DNA of 14,442 nt from positions 1 to 14,442 of the forward strand of contig CAVBJJ010000043.1 in the NCBI GenBank assembly GCA_963595735.1, written 5' to 3'. Every line of letters starts with the position of its first letter. Positions within the stretch are counted from its first letter, which is position 1. Shown in pieces: positions 7,257 through 14,442 of the stretch. The position numbers were made by a program, and so were the translations under genes. Below the pieces are notes generated by a model. That model saw nothing but the letters and a program-made list of their open reading frames with translations, was not told the DNA's origin and did not search any database. Source of the stretch: CALWOS01 sp963595735. GTDB lineage: Bacteria; Bacillota; Clostridia; Oscillospirales; Oscillospiraceae.

Positions 7257-9794
7257 ATGAAGCGTTGTTGTTGTGGTCTGCTTGCCCATGTGGACGCCGG
7301 AAAAACAACATTGTCAGAGGCAATATTATATTGCACCGGTACTACGCGCCAGCTTGGCCGGGTGGATCACGGCAGTGCGTTTTTGGATAATTTTGTGCTG
7401 GAGCGGCAGCGGGGGATCACGATTTTCGCCAAGCAGGCCGTGGTACAGCTGGAAAAAGATTTGCAGGTGACCCTGCTGGACACCCCGGGGCATGTGGATT
7501 TTTCTGCGGAAATGGAGCGCACGCTGGATGTGCTCGATTGCGCGGTTTTGGTCATCAGCGGCCCGGCTGGTGTGCAAAGCCATACCCGAACGGTTTGGAA
7601 GCTGCTGCGGCAGAAAAACATTCCCACTTTTCTGTTTGTCAACAAAATGGATCTTCCCGGATGTGATAAAACACAGATCCTCGCCCAGCTCACGCGGGAA
7701 CTGGGGGAGGGCTTTCACGATTTCTCCGACCGCAACGAGGAGGAAATATCCCTGTGCGATGAGCAGCTGCTGGAGGAATATCTGGATACCGGCACGCTTG
7801 CAGAGAAAAGCTTGGCGGCGGCGATCTCCCGATGCAAAGTGTTTCCCTGCTGGTTTGGCGCGGCCTTGAAATTGGAGGGGGTAGAGGACTTCCTTGCGGA
7901 TTTTGCAGCCCTGATGCCCTGCCCGCCAGCGCAGGCGGAATTTTCTGCCAAGGTGTTCAAAATCTCCCGGGATGAACAGGGAACCCGCCTGACACATATG
8001 AAGATCACGGGCGGAAAGCTCTGCGTCCGGGAAACGCTTTCCGGTGCGGGATGGCACGAAAAGGTAACGCAGATCCGGGTATATTCCGGGGCAAAGTACA
8101 CAGCGGTGGACTGCGCGTTTCCCGGAGATGTAGTCGCCGTCACCGGCTTGAGCATGACCTCACCCGGGCTTGGACTGGGAAAAGCGGAGCAGGGGAAAGG
8201 ACCGTTTCTGGAGCCGGTGTTTACCTTTCGCCTGATCCTCCCGGAGGGCTGCGATGTTCCCAAGGCCGTCAACCAGCTGCGGCAGCTGGAAGAGGAGGAT
8301 CCCCAGCTTCGACTTTGCTGGCATCCCAGCAGTCAGCAATTGCGTGTGCAGTTGATGGGGCCGGTGCAGCAGGAGATTCTGCATCGCCTGATCCTGGATC
8401 GCTTTGGTCTGGATGTGCGGTTCGGCGAGGGTGAGATTCTCTATCGGGAAACCATCCGCAACCGGGTGGAGGGAGTTGGACATTACGAGCCGCTGCGGCA
8501 TTATGCGGAGGTACATTTGCTGCTGGAGCCCGGCGCGCCCGGTAGCGGACTGGTGCTGGATTCTGCCTGCCCTCTGGACAAGCTGGATCGCAATTGGCAG
8601 CGGCTGATACTGACGCATCTGGCGGAAAAACAGCATCTTGGCGTACTGACCGGCGCCCCGATCACCGACATGAAGATTACGCTGGCTTCCGGACGCGCCC
8701 ACGAAAAGCACACGGAGGGCGGCGATTTTCGGCAGGCGACCTACCGTGCGGTGCGGCAGGGACTGATGCAGGCGGAGTCTGTTTTGCTGGAACCGTGGTA
8801 TCAGTTTTTGCTGGAACTTCCCCAGGCCAATGTAGGCCGGGCAATTGCGGATCTGCAGCGCATGGGCGCGGAATTCGACCCGCCGGAAATACAGGGCGAG
8901 CTTGCCGTGATCTCCGGCAGCGCGGCAGTGGCGAAAATCGGGAATTATGCCCAGGAATTAACGGCCTATACCAAGGGCTTGGGAAGAATGTTTTGCAGCT
9001 TAAAGGGCTATGCCCCCTGCGTGGAGCAGGCGCGTGTAATAGAGGAGACTGCTTATGACCCGGAGGCGGATTTAGAAAATACGCCGGACAGCGTTTTTTG
9101 CAGTCACGGCGCCGGATTTACGGTCAAATGGAATGAAGTACCCGCTCGAATGCACCTGCCATCGGTACTGGAGAGCCGAACTTCTGCCCCGGAGTTGCGG
9201 GAAAAGGCTTCCCGCTATTGCGCCCATGTTGCTACAGACTCCGAACTGATGGAGATTTTTGAGCGCACCTATGGCCCGATCCGCAAGAACAAAATGCAGC
9301 ATGTAAAACCGATCCGGCAGACTGCGGCCTCCAAGCCGGGAAAGCAGCGGTCGGTGCAGAACCTGACGGAATATCTGTTGGTAGACGGCTACAACATCAT
9401 CTTCGCTTGGGATGAACTGCGGGAATTGGCGGAGGACAGTCTGGAAACTGCCAGAGGCAGCCTGGTGGAGCGGCTGCGGAATTTTCAGGGCTTTCATCGT
9501 TATCCGGTGATTGTGGTATTCGATGCGTATAAGGTAAAAGGCAACCCGGGCGCGGTAGAGCGGATCGGCGAACTCTCTGTGGTCTACACAAAGGAAGCGG
9601 AAACCGCAGATATGTATATTGAAAAAGCCAGCTATGACCTGCAAAAGAAATACAAGGTGCGCGTGGCCACCTCGGACGGGATGGAGCAGCTGATTATTCT
9701 GGGCAATGGGGCGCTCCGCGTTCCGGCGCAGAGTTTTATTGACGAGGTAAAGAACACAGAGCAGGCCATCCGCGAATTTCTGCTGGAGCAATAA
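7257..9794 (+). CDS. TetM/EF-G-like ribosomal GTPase fused to YacP/Rae1-like NYN nuclease
   Basis: An 845-aa protein, about 200 residues longer than TetM (about 640). Residues 1-230 are a translational GTPase domain: AHVDAGKTT (10-18), RGIT (52-55), DTPGH (75-79) and NKMD (129-132). Regions resembling TetM/EF-G domains II-V follow to about residue 600. The domain IV loop that reads YSPVSTPADFR in TetM here reads HEKHTEGGDFR (482-492). A linker of about 100 residues leads to a C-terminal NYN/YacP domain (about 705-845): LLVDGYN (Asp710, Asn713), VVFDA (Asp756), ETAD (Asp785) and VATSD (Asp807). This acidic pattern matches Bacillus Rae1, which cuts mRNA in the ribosomal A site. The likely role is a ribosome-binding factor that clears or cleaves mRNA on stalled ribosomes; drug protection is unproven. 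GAGGTG supports the start. The gene is monocistronic between two terminators. Residues 4-6 are CCC, encoded by a TGT triplet run. Confidence 0.87.
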   Translation: MKRCCCGLLAHVDAGKTTLSEAILYCTGTTRQLGRVDHGSAFLDNFVLERQRGITIFAKQAVVQLEKDLQVTLLDTPGHVDFSAEMERTLDVLDCAVLVISGPAGVQSHTRTVWKLLRQKNIPTFLFVNKMDLPGCDKTQILAQLTRELGEGFHDFSDRNEEEISLCDEQLLEEYLDTGTLAEKSLAAAISRCKVFPCWFGAALKLEGVEDFLADFAALMPCPPAQAEFSAKVFKISRDEQGTRLTHMKITGGKLCVRETLSGAGWHEKVTQIRVYSGAKYTAVDCAFPGDVVAVTGLSMTSPGLGLGKAEQGKGPFLEPVFTFRLILPEGCDVPKAVNQLRQLEEEDPQLRLCWHPSSQQLRVQLMGPVQQEILHRLILDRFGLDVRFGEGEILYRETIRNRVEGVGHYEPLRHYAEVHLLLEPGAPGSGLVLDSACPLDKLDRNWQRLILTHLAEKQHLGVLTGAPITDMKITLASGRAHEKHTEGGDFRQATYRAVRQGLMQAESVLLEPWYQFLLELPQANVGRAIADLQRMGAEFDPPEIQGELAVISGSAAVAKIGNYAQELTAYTKGLGRMFCSLKGYAPCVEQARVIEETAYDPEADLENTPDSVFCSHGAGFTVKWNEVPARMHLPSVLESRTSAPELREKASRYCAHVATDSELMEIFERTYGPIRKNKMQHVKPIRQTAASKPGKQRSVQNLTEYLLVDGYNIIFAWDELRELAEDSLETARGSLVERLRNFQGFHRYPVIVVFDAYKVKGNPGAVERIGELSVVYTKEAETADMYIEKASYDLQKKYKVRVATSDGMEQLIILGNGALRVPAQSFIDEVKNTEQAIREFLLEQ

Positions 9795-9809
9795 AATAAC
9801 AGGAATCAC

Positions 9810-9843
9810 AAAAGCTGCGATGCCAGAATGCGTCGCAGCTTTT
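9810..9843. terminator. Bidirectional terminator between convergent genes
   Basis: AAAAGCTGCGATGC (9810-9823) pairs with GCGTCGCAGCTTTT (9830-9843) through 14 bp with one G-U pair and a 6-nt loop. A-tract and T-tract flanks allow termination from both the fusion gene (stop at 9794) and the convergent SSB-like gene (stop at 9852). Confidence 0.85.
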
Positions 9844-9851
9844 GCCGGTTA

Positions 9852-10490
9852 TTATTCGATTTCCTCCCTTGTTTGCAGAGTGCTTCGTTCCCGGATATCG
9901 GTCAGGGAGACCTCATATGCGGTTTTTTCCACCGGAATCCCGTTTTCATTTTTGATATAGGCGCGGCTTTGCAAACGCCCGTCCAGTGAGACGAAAGTCC
10001 CGGTACTCCAGGCTGCGGCGGCTCTGGCGTGCAGACCCCAGGCGATGCAGGGGATATAATCACTGCGGCCGTAACGGCGGTTGACTGCCAGCATCAGATC
10101 GCTGATCTCCCGCCCCATGGGTGTTCGGCGCAGGGTCGGCGTTTTGCACAGTACTCCTTGCAGATGCACCTTGTTTTCATCCGCGCCGTCTGTAAATCGC
10201 AGTTCGTGGGCAAACACCGTTATCACCAGCTTGGCACCAGTGCCGCTTTTGTTGTTAAAGCTGCGGATCTCTCCCTGCACCAGCAGCTTTTCTGCGCCGG
10301 ATATGGGGGAGAGCGCCTCCAGCAAACGGGTTCGTGCCAGAATGTGCAGCACATCTGTCGTGCCGGAAAGGCGCTGCACCTCCAAGGAAAATATGTAAAA
10401 GTCCTCGTCGCGGTTTCTATGGGAAAAGCGGGGGCGTGTCACTACATTTCCGCACAGAGTAATCTGGTTGCTGTGCTGTTGTTCAGCCAT
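9852..10490 (-). CDS. SSB-like protein with two predicted OB folds
   Basis: A 212-aa soluble protein that appears to contain two single-stranded-DNA-binding (OB) units. The first spans about 8-100 (NQITLCGNVVTRPRF, EKLLVQGEIRSFNN, ELRF). The second spans about 106-200 (NKVHLQGVLCKTPTLRRT, SDLMLAVNRRYGRSDYIPCIAWG, FVSLDGRLQSRAY). The second matches the SSB pattern best, including the NGxLxxxPxL-like strand start and the strand ending in IPCIAWG. Typical SSB has one OB fold and an acidic DDDIPF-like tail; this protein ends in ERSTLQTREEIE without it, so it is unlikely to be the main replicative SSB. GAGGTGAGGA upstream of 10490 supports the start. Its stop is convergent with the GTPase-nuclease gene and its start is divergent from deoC. 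Role unknown; DNA repair or recombination is possible. Confidence 0.65.
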   Translation of the reverse strand: MAEQQHSNQITLCGNVVTRPRFSHRNRDEDFYIFSLEVQRLSGTTDVLHILARTRLLEALSPISGAEKLLVQGEIRSFNNKSGTGAKLVITVFAHELRFTDGADENKVHLQGVLCKTPTLRRTPMGREISDLMLAVNRRYGRSDYIPCIAWGLHARAAAAWSTGTFVSLDGRLQSRAYIKNENGIPVEKTAYEVSLTDIRERSTLQTREEIE

Positions 10491-10551
10491 AGGATCCTCA
10501 CCTCATCATCTCAGATGTCACAAGTCTATGTCGGCGCGGGGAGGCTTATGC

Positions 10552-10580
10552 TTGTGAAACGGGGCGGTGTTTGCTATAAT
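10552..10580 (+). promoter_or_regulatory. deoC promoter with extended -10
   Basis: A perfect TATAAT (10575-10580) is preceded by TGC (extended -10). TTGTGA (10552-10557) stands 17 bp upstream as the -35. The predicted leader is about 35 nt and carries GAGAGG (10609-10614) before the deoC start. I find no equally clear promoter for the divergent SSB-like gene in this 132-bp gap. Confidence 0.7.
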
Positions 10581-10622
10581 TGCCCTATAGGATACTTACT
10601 TCAGGATCGAGAGGTATGAAAA

Positions 10623-11276
10623 ATGGAATTGACTGAAATTTTGCGATATTGTGACCACACCCTGCTCCGCCCGGAGGCGAGGATGGAGGAGATCATGCAG
10701 CTGTGTGACGATGCGATCGCGTTTCACTGCGCCAGCGTGTGCATCCCGCCCTGCCATGTGGCCGGGGCAAAACGCTATGTCGGAGATCAAATTCCCATCT
10801 GCACAGTGATCGGATTTCCCCATGGCAACATGACAACCGCGACAAAGGTCTTTGAGGCAAAGGACGCCGTTGCAAACGGTGCGGACGAGCTGGATGTGGT
10901 GGTCAATCTCAGCATGGTAAAGGATGGCAATTATGACCTGGTGCTGGATGAACTGCGCAAGCTGCGTGCGGCCACCCCGCGAAAGGTGCTGAAAGTCATC
11001 ATTGAGACCTGCCTGCTCACGGAGGAAGAAAAGCGCACTCTGTGTACCGTAGTTGCGCGTTCCGGAGCGGATTATATCAAAACCTCCACCGGATTTTCTA
11101 CCGGCGGCGCGACCCGGGAGGATGTGGCGCTGCTGCGTGCCTGCTGTCCGGCGCATATCCAGGTCAAGGCGGCCGGTGGGATCTCCAGCCTTGCGGATGC
11201 GCAAGATTTTCTTGCGCTGGGTGCCACACGACTGGGAACTAGCCACCTGGTCAAGCTGGCTAAGCAGCAGGGATAA
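10623..11276 (+). CDS. deoC: Deoxyribose-phosphate aldolase
   Basis: A 217-aa class I aldolase that splits 2-deoxyribose 5-phosphate into acetaldehyde and glyceraldehyde 3-phosphate, feeding deoxynucleoside carbon into glycolysis in the cytoplasm. The family's active-site residues are visible: Asp91 in DELDVVVN, Schiff-base Lys153 in YIKTSTGFSTGGAT, and Lys182 in VKAAGGI. These correspond to E. coli Asp102, Lys167 and Lys201. DHTLL near the N terminus (11-15) and the length are typical. GAGAGG with good spacing supports the start. No other deo genes (phosphorylase, phosphopentomutase) adjoin it, so it seems to be a single-gene unit. The acetaldehyde it releases could be a substrate for the dehydrogenase at the window end, but a link is only speculation. 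Confidence 0.95.
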   Translation: MELTEILRYCDHTLLRPEARMEEIMQLCDDAIAFHCASVCIPPCHVAGAKRYVGDQIPICTVIGFPHGNMTTATKVFEAKDAVANGADELDVVVNLSMVKDGNYDLVLDELRKLRAATPRKVLKVIIETCLLTEEEKRTLCTVVARSGADYIKTSTGFSTGGATREDVALLRACCPAHIQVKAAGGISSLADAQDFLALGATRLGTSHLVKLAKQQG

Positions 11277-11298
11277 AAAATACATCCTTTCAAGCTTT

Positions 11299-11384
11299 TG
11301 TATCCATTTTTATCCGCCCCTATGAAAAAACAGATAGATTTTTTCGTTTTGGATACACTATGAAAAACAGGGGGGATGGATACA
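11299..11384. repeat. Three copies of TGGATACA before the deacetylase gene
   Basis: TGGATACA occurs at 11350-11357 and 11377-11384, 27 bp apart on the plus strand. Its reverse complement TGTATCCA occurs at 11299-11306. The inverted pair encloses an A/T-only hairpin (GAAAAAA 11324-11330 with TTTTTTC 11339-11345). The last copy ends on the first base of the deacetylase start codon. The arrangement suggests a regulator-binding cluster or a weak deoC terminator region; neither is established. Confidence 0.35.
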
Positions 11385-12250
11385 TGAAGCGAAAAATTTT
11401 ACTTGCGGCAATTGGGACAAGTTTGTGCATGAGCCTGCTGGCTTTGGCAACGGCGGCGGTTTCGGAACCAACACCTTTGCCCACGCAGACGGCGGTCGAT
11501 TTGCCGGTGGTGATGTATCATCATATTGCGGAGTCGCCTTCCCAACAGGGGGAATATGTCATTGCGCCGGAGGAGTTTGCCTCGGATTTGCAATGGCTGA
11601 AAGCGCATGGCTATACGGGAATCTCCTGTGCCCAGCTGTTGGACTGGTATGCAGGCAAATTTCAAATGCCGGAAAAGCCCTGCATCATCACCTTTGATGA
11701 CGGTTTTGAAAGTACCGGCGTTTTCGCTCTGCCGCTGTTGGAGGAATATGGCTTTCCCGGTGTGGTCGCCGTGGTGGGAAGTGTGACGGAACAGTACACC
11801 CGGCAGCCGGATCACGATGTTCGGTATTCCTATTTGGATTGGGCGGCAGTGTCGGAAATTTCTCATGGAAAGACGATGGAGGTGCAGTGCCACACCTGGG
11901 ATATGCACGGTCTGCAAACGCGCCGGGGGTGCAGCAAAAATGCGGCGGAAAGCGAGGAAGCCTATCGCGCGGCGCTTGAGGCGGATTTGACACATTTTTC
12001 GGAAGCCTGCCGGGAAAACAATGTCTCCTGCGTTCCCATGATCGCCTATCCTTACGGCGCGTTTACTGCGCAGACAACGGAAATCGTGAAGCAGCTGGGC
12101 TATGCCGGCGCGTTTACCTGTGAAAGCCGGGTCAATCATCTCACGCTGGATGACACAGAGCCGCTGTATCATCTGGGACGGTTTAACCGCCAACACGGCG
12201 TCAGCAGCGCATCGTTTTTCGCGGCTTGGGAAGCGGACGCGTGCGTGTGA
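11384..12250 (+). CDS. Exported polysaccharide deacetylase (NodB family)
   Basis: A 288-aa carbohydrate esterase family 4-type enzyme expected to remove N-acetyl groups from cell-wall or surface polysaccharide outside the membrane. An N-terminal signal sequence (MKRK followed by a hydrophobic stretch to about residue 25) is followed by VVMYHHI (42-48), the metal/catalytic TFDDG motif (103-107, Asp105-Asp106), metal-ligand candidates His170 and His175 in CHTWDMH, and AYPYG (221-225). It lacks LPXTG or SLH anchors, so it is secreted or held by an uncleaved signal. I chose the ATG at 11384 rather than 11360 because AGGGGGG (11369-11375) sits just before it and the protein then opens with a standard signal peptide. 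The substrate cannot be told from sequence. Confidence 0.9.
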   Translation: MKRKILLAAIGTSLCMSLLALATAAVSEPTPLPTQTAVDLPVVMYHHIAESPSQQGEYVIAPEEFASDLQWLKAHGYTGISCAQLLDWYAGKFQMPEKPCIITFDDGFESTGVFALPLLEEYGFPGVVAVVGSVTEQYTRQPDHDVRYSYLDWAAVSEISHGKTMEVQCHTWDMHGLQTRRGCSKNAAESEEAYRAALEADLTHFSEACRENNVSCVPMIAYPYGAFTAQTTEIVKQLGYAGAFTCESRVNHLTLDDTEPLYHLGRFNRQHGVSSASFFAAWEADACV

Positions 12251-12304
12251 TTTTCTTCCATCAAGTCTCACATCTAATATCATAAGAAACAGGAGGCCTT
12301 CGCC

Positions 12305-13207
12305 ATGTACAACCATCAATTGGATACTTTTATTCAAGTGGCGGATGCCGGAAGCTTTTCCAAAGCGGGAGAGGCAATGTATATCTCGCCCACGGCGGTC
12401 ATCAAGCAGATCAATTCGCTGGAGGAATCCCTCGGCGTCAGGCTCTTTGACCGCAGCCACCGAGGGCTGACATTGACAAAAGCCGGGCGCTCCATGTATC
12501 AGGACTCGAAATATATCATCCAATACTGCCGTGACTCCGTGACGCGGGCGAAAAATGCCATGCAGGAGGATGAAAACATCATCCGCATCGGATCCTCGCC
12601 TATGACGCCCGCACAGCTTCTGATGGCACTCTGGGCGAAGATCAACGAGCACTGCCCGGACATTAAATTCCAAATCGTTCCCTTTGAGAACACGCCGGAA
12701 AACGCGCGGGAAATTCTCGGAAACCTCGGCAAAAACATTGATGTGGTGGGCGGTATTTTCGATGAGACCATGTTGAAGCTGCGGGGGTGTGCAGGACTGG
12801 AGCTGGTCAGAGGCCCGTTCCACTGCGCCGTTTCCATCCACCACCGGCTGGCGGAAAAGGATAAGCTGCAAATCTCTGACCTTTATGGGGAGAACCTGCT
12901 GCTGATGCACCGCGGCTGGAGTCACTATGTCGATCAGCTTCGGGACGATCTGTGGCAGCACCACCCACAAATTCACATTGTGGATTTCGAGTTTTACAGC
13001 ATGGATGTGTTCAACCGCTGCGAGAACACCAATGATGTGCTGCTGGCTATCCACGGCTGGGCGAATGTCCATCCGCTTCTGAAGGTCATTCCCGTGGAAT
13101 GGGAACACAGCATCCCCTACGGGATTCTCCATTCCCCGGAACCGCCGCCTACGGTACAGCGGTTTCTGGACGCGGCGAAAGCCGTCAGCAAGGAGCGGTA
13201 CGGATAG
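12305..13207 (+). CDS. LysR-family transcriptional regulator
   Basis: A 300-aa DNA-binding regulator. The N-terminal winged helix-turn-helix (about 4-60) reads LDTFIQVADAGSFSKAGEAM and continues through ISPTAVIKQINSLEESLGV to LFDRSHRGLTLTKAG, a full LysR signature. A linker helix and an effector-binding domain follow (about 90-290). AGGAGG before the ATG fixes the start. LysR genes are often divergent from their targets; this one is co-directional and upstream of the small lipoprotein and iron alcohol dehydrogenase genes, and it ends at its own terminator. The effector is unknown; control of the downstream dehydrogenase is the simplest guess. The 54-bp gap before it shows no clear promoter or terminator. 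Confidence 0.93.
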   Translation: MYNHQLDTFIQVADAGSFSKAGEAMYISPTAVIKQINSLEESLGVRLFDRSHRGLTLTKAGRSMYQDSKYIIQYCRDSVTRAKNAMQEDENIIRIGSSPMTPAQLLMALWAKINEHCPDIKFQIVPFENTPENAREILGNLGKNIDVVGGIFDETMLKLRGCAGLELVRGPFHCAVSIHHRLAEKDKLQISDLYGENLLLMHRGWSHYVDQLRDDLWQHHPQIHIVDFEFYSMDVFNRCENTNDVLLAIHGWANVHPLLKVIPVEWEHSIPYGILHSPEPPPTVQRFLDAAKAVSKERYG

Positions 13208-13236
13208 TTATAACCAAAAGGTATATACTGATGAAC

Positions 13237-13270
13237 AAAGCGAGACTTCCGCGGAAGCCTCGCTTTTCTT
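13237..13270 (+). terminator. Terminator after LysR gene
   Basis: AAAGCGAG (13237-13244) pairs with CTCGCTTT (13259-13266). After one A/C mismatch the inner CTTCCGCGGAAG palindrome extends the stem, and TTTTCTT follows (13264-13270). TATAAT at 13270-13275 immediately after it could be a -10 element for the next gene, but its -35 (TTCCGC, 13247-13252) is poor. Confidence 0.75.
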
Positions 13271-13305
13271 ATAATAATGACAGAAAACAAAAGGCGGTCG
13301 ATACT

Positions 13306-13560
13306 ATGAAACCAGTCTCATACATGGCAATGGTTCTATGCGCTCTGCTGTGTTTGACCGGATGCGGCTCTGGCGCGGCAGGCAAGGAAGTGAACGAATC
13401 CGTGCAAAGCAAAACCGAACCCTTTATGCGCAGCACAAAAATCACGGAATTTCATGTCTATCCCGGTCTGGGTTACGGCTTTGGCCTCGGCACCGGCACA
13501 AGCGCCGAGGTCTGGCTCAATGATACCGTTGCCTCTTGGGAAAAGCAGATGAAGAAATAA
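13306..13560 (+). CDS. Small lipoprotein, possible truncated flavodoxin-like protein
   Basis: An 84-aa protein with a lipoprotein signal: a hydrophobic run and lipobox LTGC with Cys20, so the mature part would be about 65 residues anchored to the outer face of the membrane. AAGGCGG upstream supports the ATG at 13306; an in-frame ATG at 13231 lies inside the terminator stem and is unlikely. I do not recognise the family. The last 25 residues (GTSAEVWLNDTVASWEKQM) vaguely recall the C-terminal end of flavodoxin domains carried by clostridial lipoproteins next to LysR and dehydrogenase genes. If so, the central domain has been lost in frame. That reading is weak. It ends 22 bp before the dehydrogenase gene and is probably cotranscribed with it. 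Confidence 0.6.
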   Translation: MKPVSYMAMVLCALLCLTGCGSGAAGKEVNESVQSKTEPFMRSTKITEFHVYPGLGYGFGLGTGTSAEVWLNDTVASWEKQMKK

Positions 13561-13582
13561 CATTCGGAAAGGATGCGTTTTT

Positions 13583-14442
13583 ATGAACAACTTTATTTTT
13601 GAGAACAAGACCAAGGTGTATTTCGGCAAGGGCGGCGTGAAGGAGTATCTCGGCAGTCTGCTGGGGAACTATGGTGAAACCGTCATGCTGGCTTACGGCG
13701 GCGGCTCCATCAAGCGCAACGGCGTCTATGACGAGGTGATGGGCATTCTGAACGCCACAGGCAAGCGCGTTGTGGAGTTCTCTGGCATCATGTCCAACCC
13801 CACCTACGCCAAGGTGCAGGAGGGCGCAAAGCTGGCGCGGGAAAACCATGTAGACCTGATTCTCGCCGTGGGCGGCAGTGTGTCTGATTGCTGCAAGGTC
13901 ATCTCCGCCCAGGCAAATCTTGACGAGGACATTTGGGAGATGCAGTACACGAAGCATACGCTGCCCACGAAGTTTATTCTCCTCGGCACCATCGTTACCG
14001 TGTTCGGCACCGGCTCGGAGATGAACAACGGCGCGGTCATTACCCACGAGGAAAAGAGGATCAAGGGCGCACTCTGGGGCGCGCAGGCGGAATTTGCCTT
14101 CCTTGACCCCAGCTATACCCTGTCTGTTCCCATGAAGCAGGTCATCTCCGGCGCGTTCGACACCCTGAGCCACGCGATGGAGACCTACTTCGGCAAGCCG
14201 GATGAAAATAATCTCTCCGATGACATCAATGAAGCCGTCATGCGCAGCGTCATCCGCAACATCCGTGTGCTGCTGACTGACGCGGAGAATTACGAGGCGA
14301 GAAGCGAGCTGGCGTGGGCGTCTGCGATGGCGGAAAACGGCGTGCTGAAAATCGGCAAGGTTACGGATTTTCAGGCACACCAGATTGAGCATCAGCTTGG
14401 CGCGTACACCAACTGCAACCACGGCGCGGGTCTGGCGGTCAT
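13583..14442 (+). CDS. Iron-containing alcohol dehydrogenase, 3' truncated by window
   Basis: 286 codons of a group III iron alcohol dehydrogenase, which usually reaches about 385-390 aa; the rest lies outside the window. It resembles the YqhD/butanol dehydrogenase branch, NAD(P)H-dependent aldehyde reductases of the cytoplasm. Visible motifs are LAYGGGSIKRNG (36-47), VGGSVSD (96-102, dinucleotide binding) and GTGSEMN (142-148). Metal ligands are Asp193 and His197 (FDTLSHAMET), His266, with conserved His270, and His280 (CNHGAGLAV). GGAAAGGA about 10 bases upstream fixes the start. YqhD-type enzymes prefer NADPH, but cofactor choice cannot be settled here. It follows the lipoprotein by 22 bp and lies downstream of the LysR gene, so a role in reactive-aldehyde detoxification or fermentation is plausible. 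Confidence 0.92.
   Translation, partial: MNNFIFENKTKVYFGKGGVKEYLGSLLGNYGETVMLAYGGGSIKRNGVYDEVMGILNATGKRVVEFSGIMSNPTYAKVQEGAKLARENHVDLILAVGGSVSDCCKVISAQANLDEDIWEMQYTKHTLPTKFILLGTIVTVFGTGSEMNNGAVITHEEKRIKGALWGAQAEFAFLDPSYTLSVPMKQVISGAFDTLSHAMETYFGKPDENNLSDDINEAVMRSVIRNIRVLLTDAENYEARSELAWASAMAENGVLKIGKVTDFQAHQIEHQLGAYTNCNHGAGLAV

Noticed and set aside
7257..9794. Calling the GTPase fusion a true tetracycline resistance gene
   Set aside because: The TetM YSPVS loop is replaced and an added nuclease domain is present; resistance cannot be claimed from sequence.
11399..13132. 577-codon minus-strand open frame
   Set aside because: It runs antisense across two well-supported genes (deacetylase and LysR) and the gap between them, with no domain signature; treated as a shadow.

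Overview
The window looks like chromosomal DNA from a moderately GC-rich anaerobic Firmicute, most likely a gut clostridium of the Oscillospiraceae/Ruminococcaceae type. This is an inference from protein character, not from a search. The support is a PPi-type phosphofructokinase, a clostridial-style diaminopimelate decarboxylase, AGGAGG-type ribosome binding sites and sigma-A-like promoters. I see no rRNA, tRNA, CRISPR array, insertion sequence or phage gene. No gene-free stretch exceeds 300 bp; the longest is 1416-1688.

Layout. Positions 1-160 hold four perfect hairpins in a row, followed by a minus-strand phosphofructokinase (174-1415). Divergent from it is a probable three-gene operon: a P-type-ATPase-like membrane protein with degraded catalytic motifs (1689-3698), a PhoB/OmpR-type response regulator (3743-4429), and a PAS-containing histidine kinase (4426-5754) overlapping the regulator by four bases. 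lysA (5900-7141) follows with its own promoter, a palindromic operator-like site and a strong terminator. Next is a large monocistronic gene (7257-9794) joining a TetM/EF-G-like ribosomal GTPase to a C-terminal NYN/YacP (Rae1-like) endoribonuclease domain. A two-way terminator separates it from a convergent gene for an SSB-like protein with two OB folds (9852-10490). Divergent from that is deoC (10623-11276), then an exported polysaccharide deacetylase (11384-12250), a LysR regulator (12305-13207), a tiny lipoprotein (13306-13560) and an iron-containing alcohol dehydrogenase cut by the window end (13583-14442).

How the genes may work together. Most units are independent housekeeping or metabolic genes: glycolysis by PPi-PFK, lysine/cell-wall precursor supply by LysA, deoxynucleoside catabolism by DeoC, and envelope remodelling by the deacetylase. 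Two stand out. The GTPase-NYN fusion suggests a factor that enters the ribosomal A site like TetM/EF-G and brings an mRNA-cleaving domain with it. The ATPase-like pseudoenzyme beside a two-component system suggests a membrane protein kept for sensing or regulation rather than ion pumping. The LysR-lipoprotein-dehydrogenase group looks like a small redox/aldehyde-response cassette.
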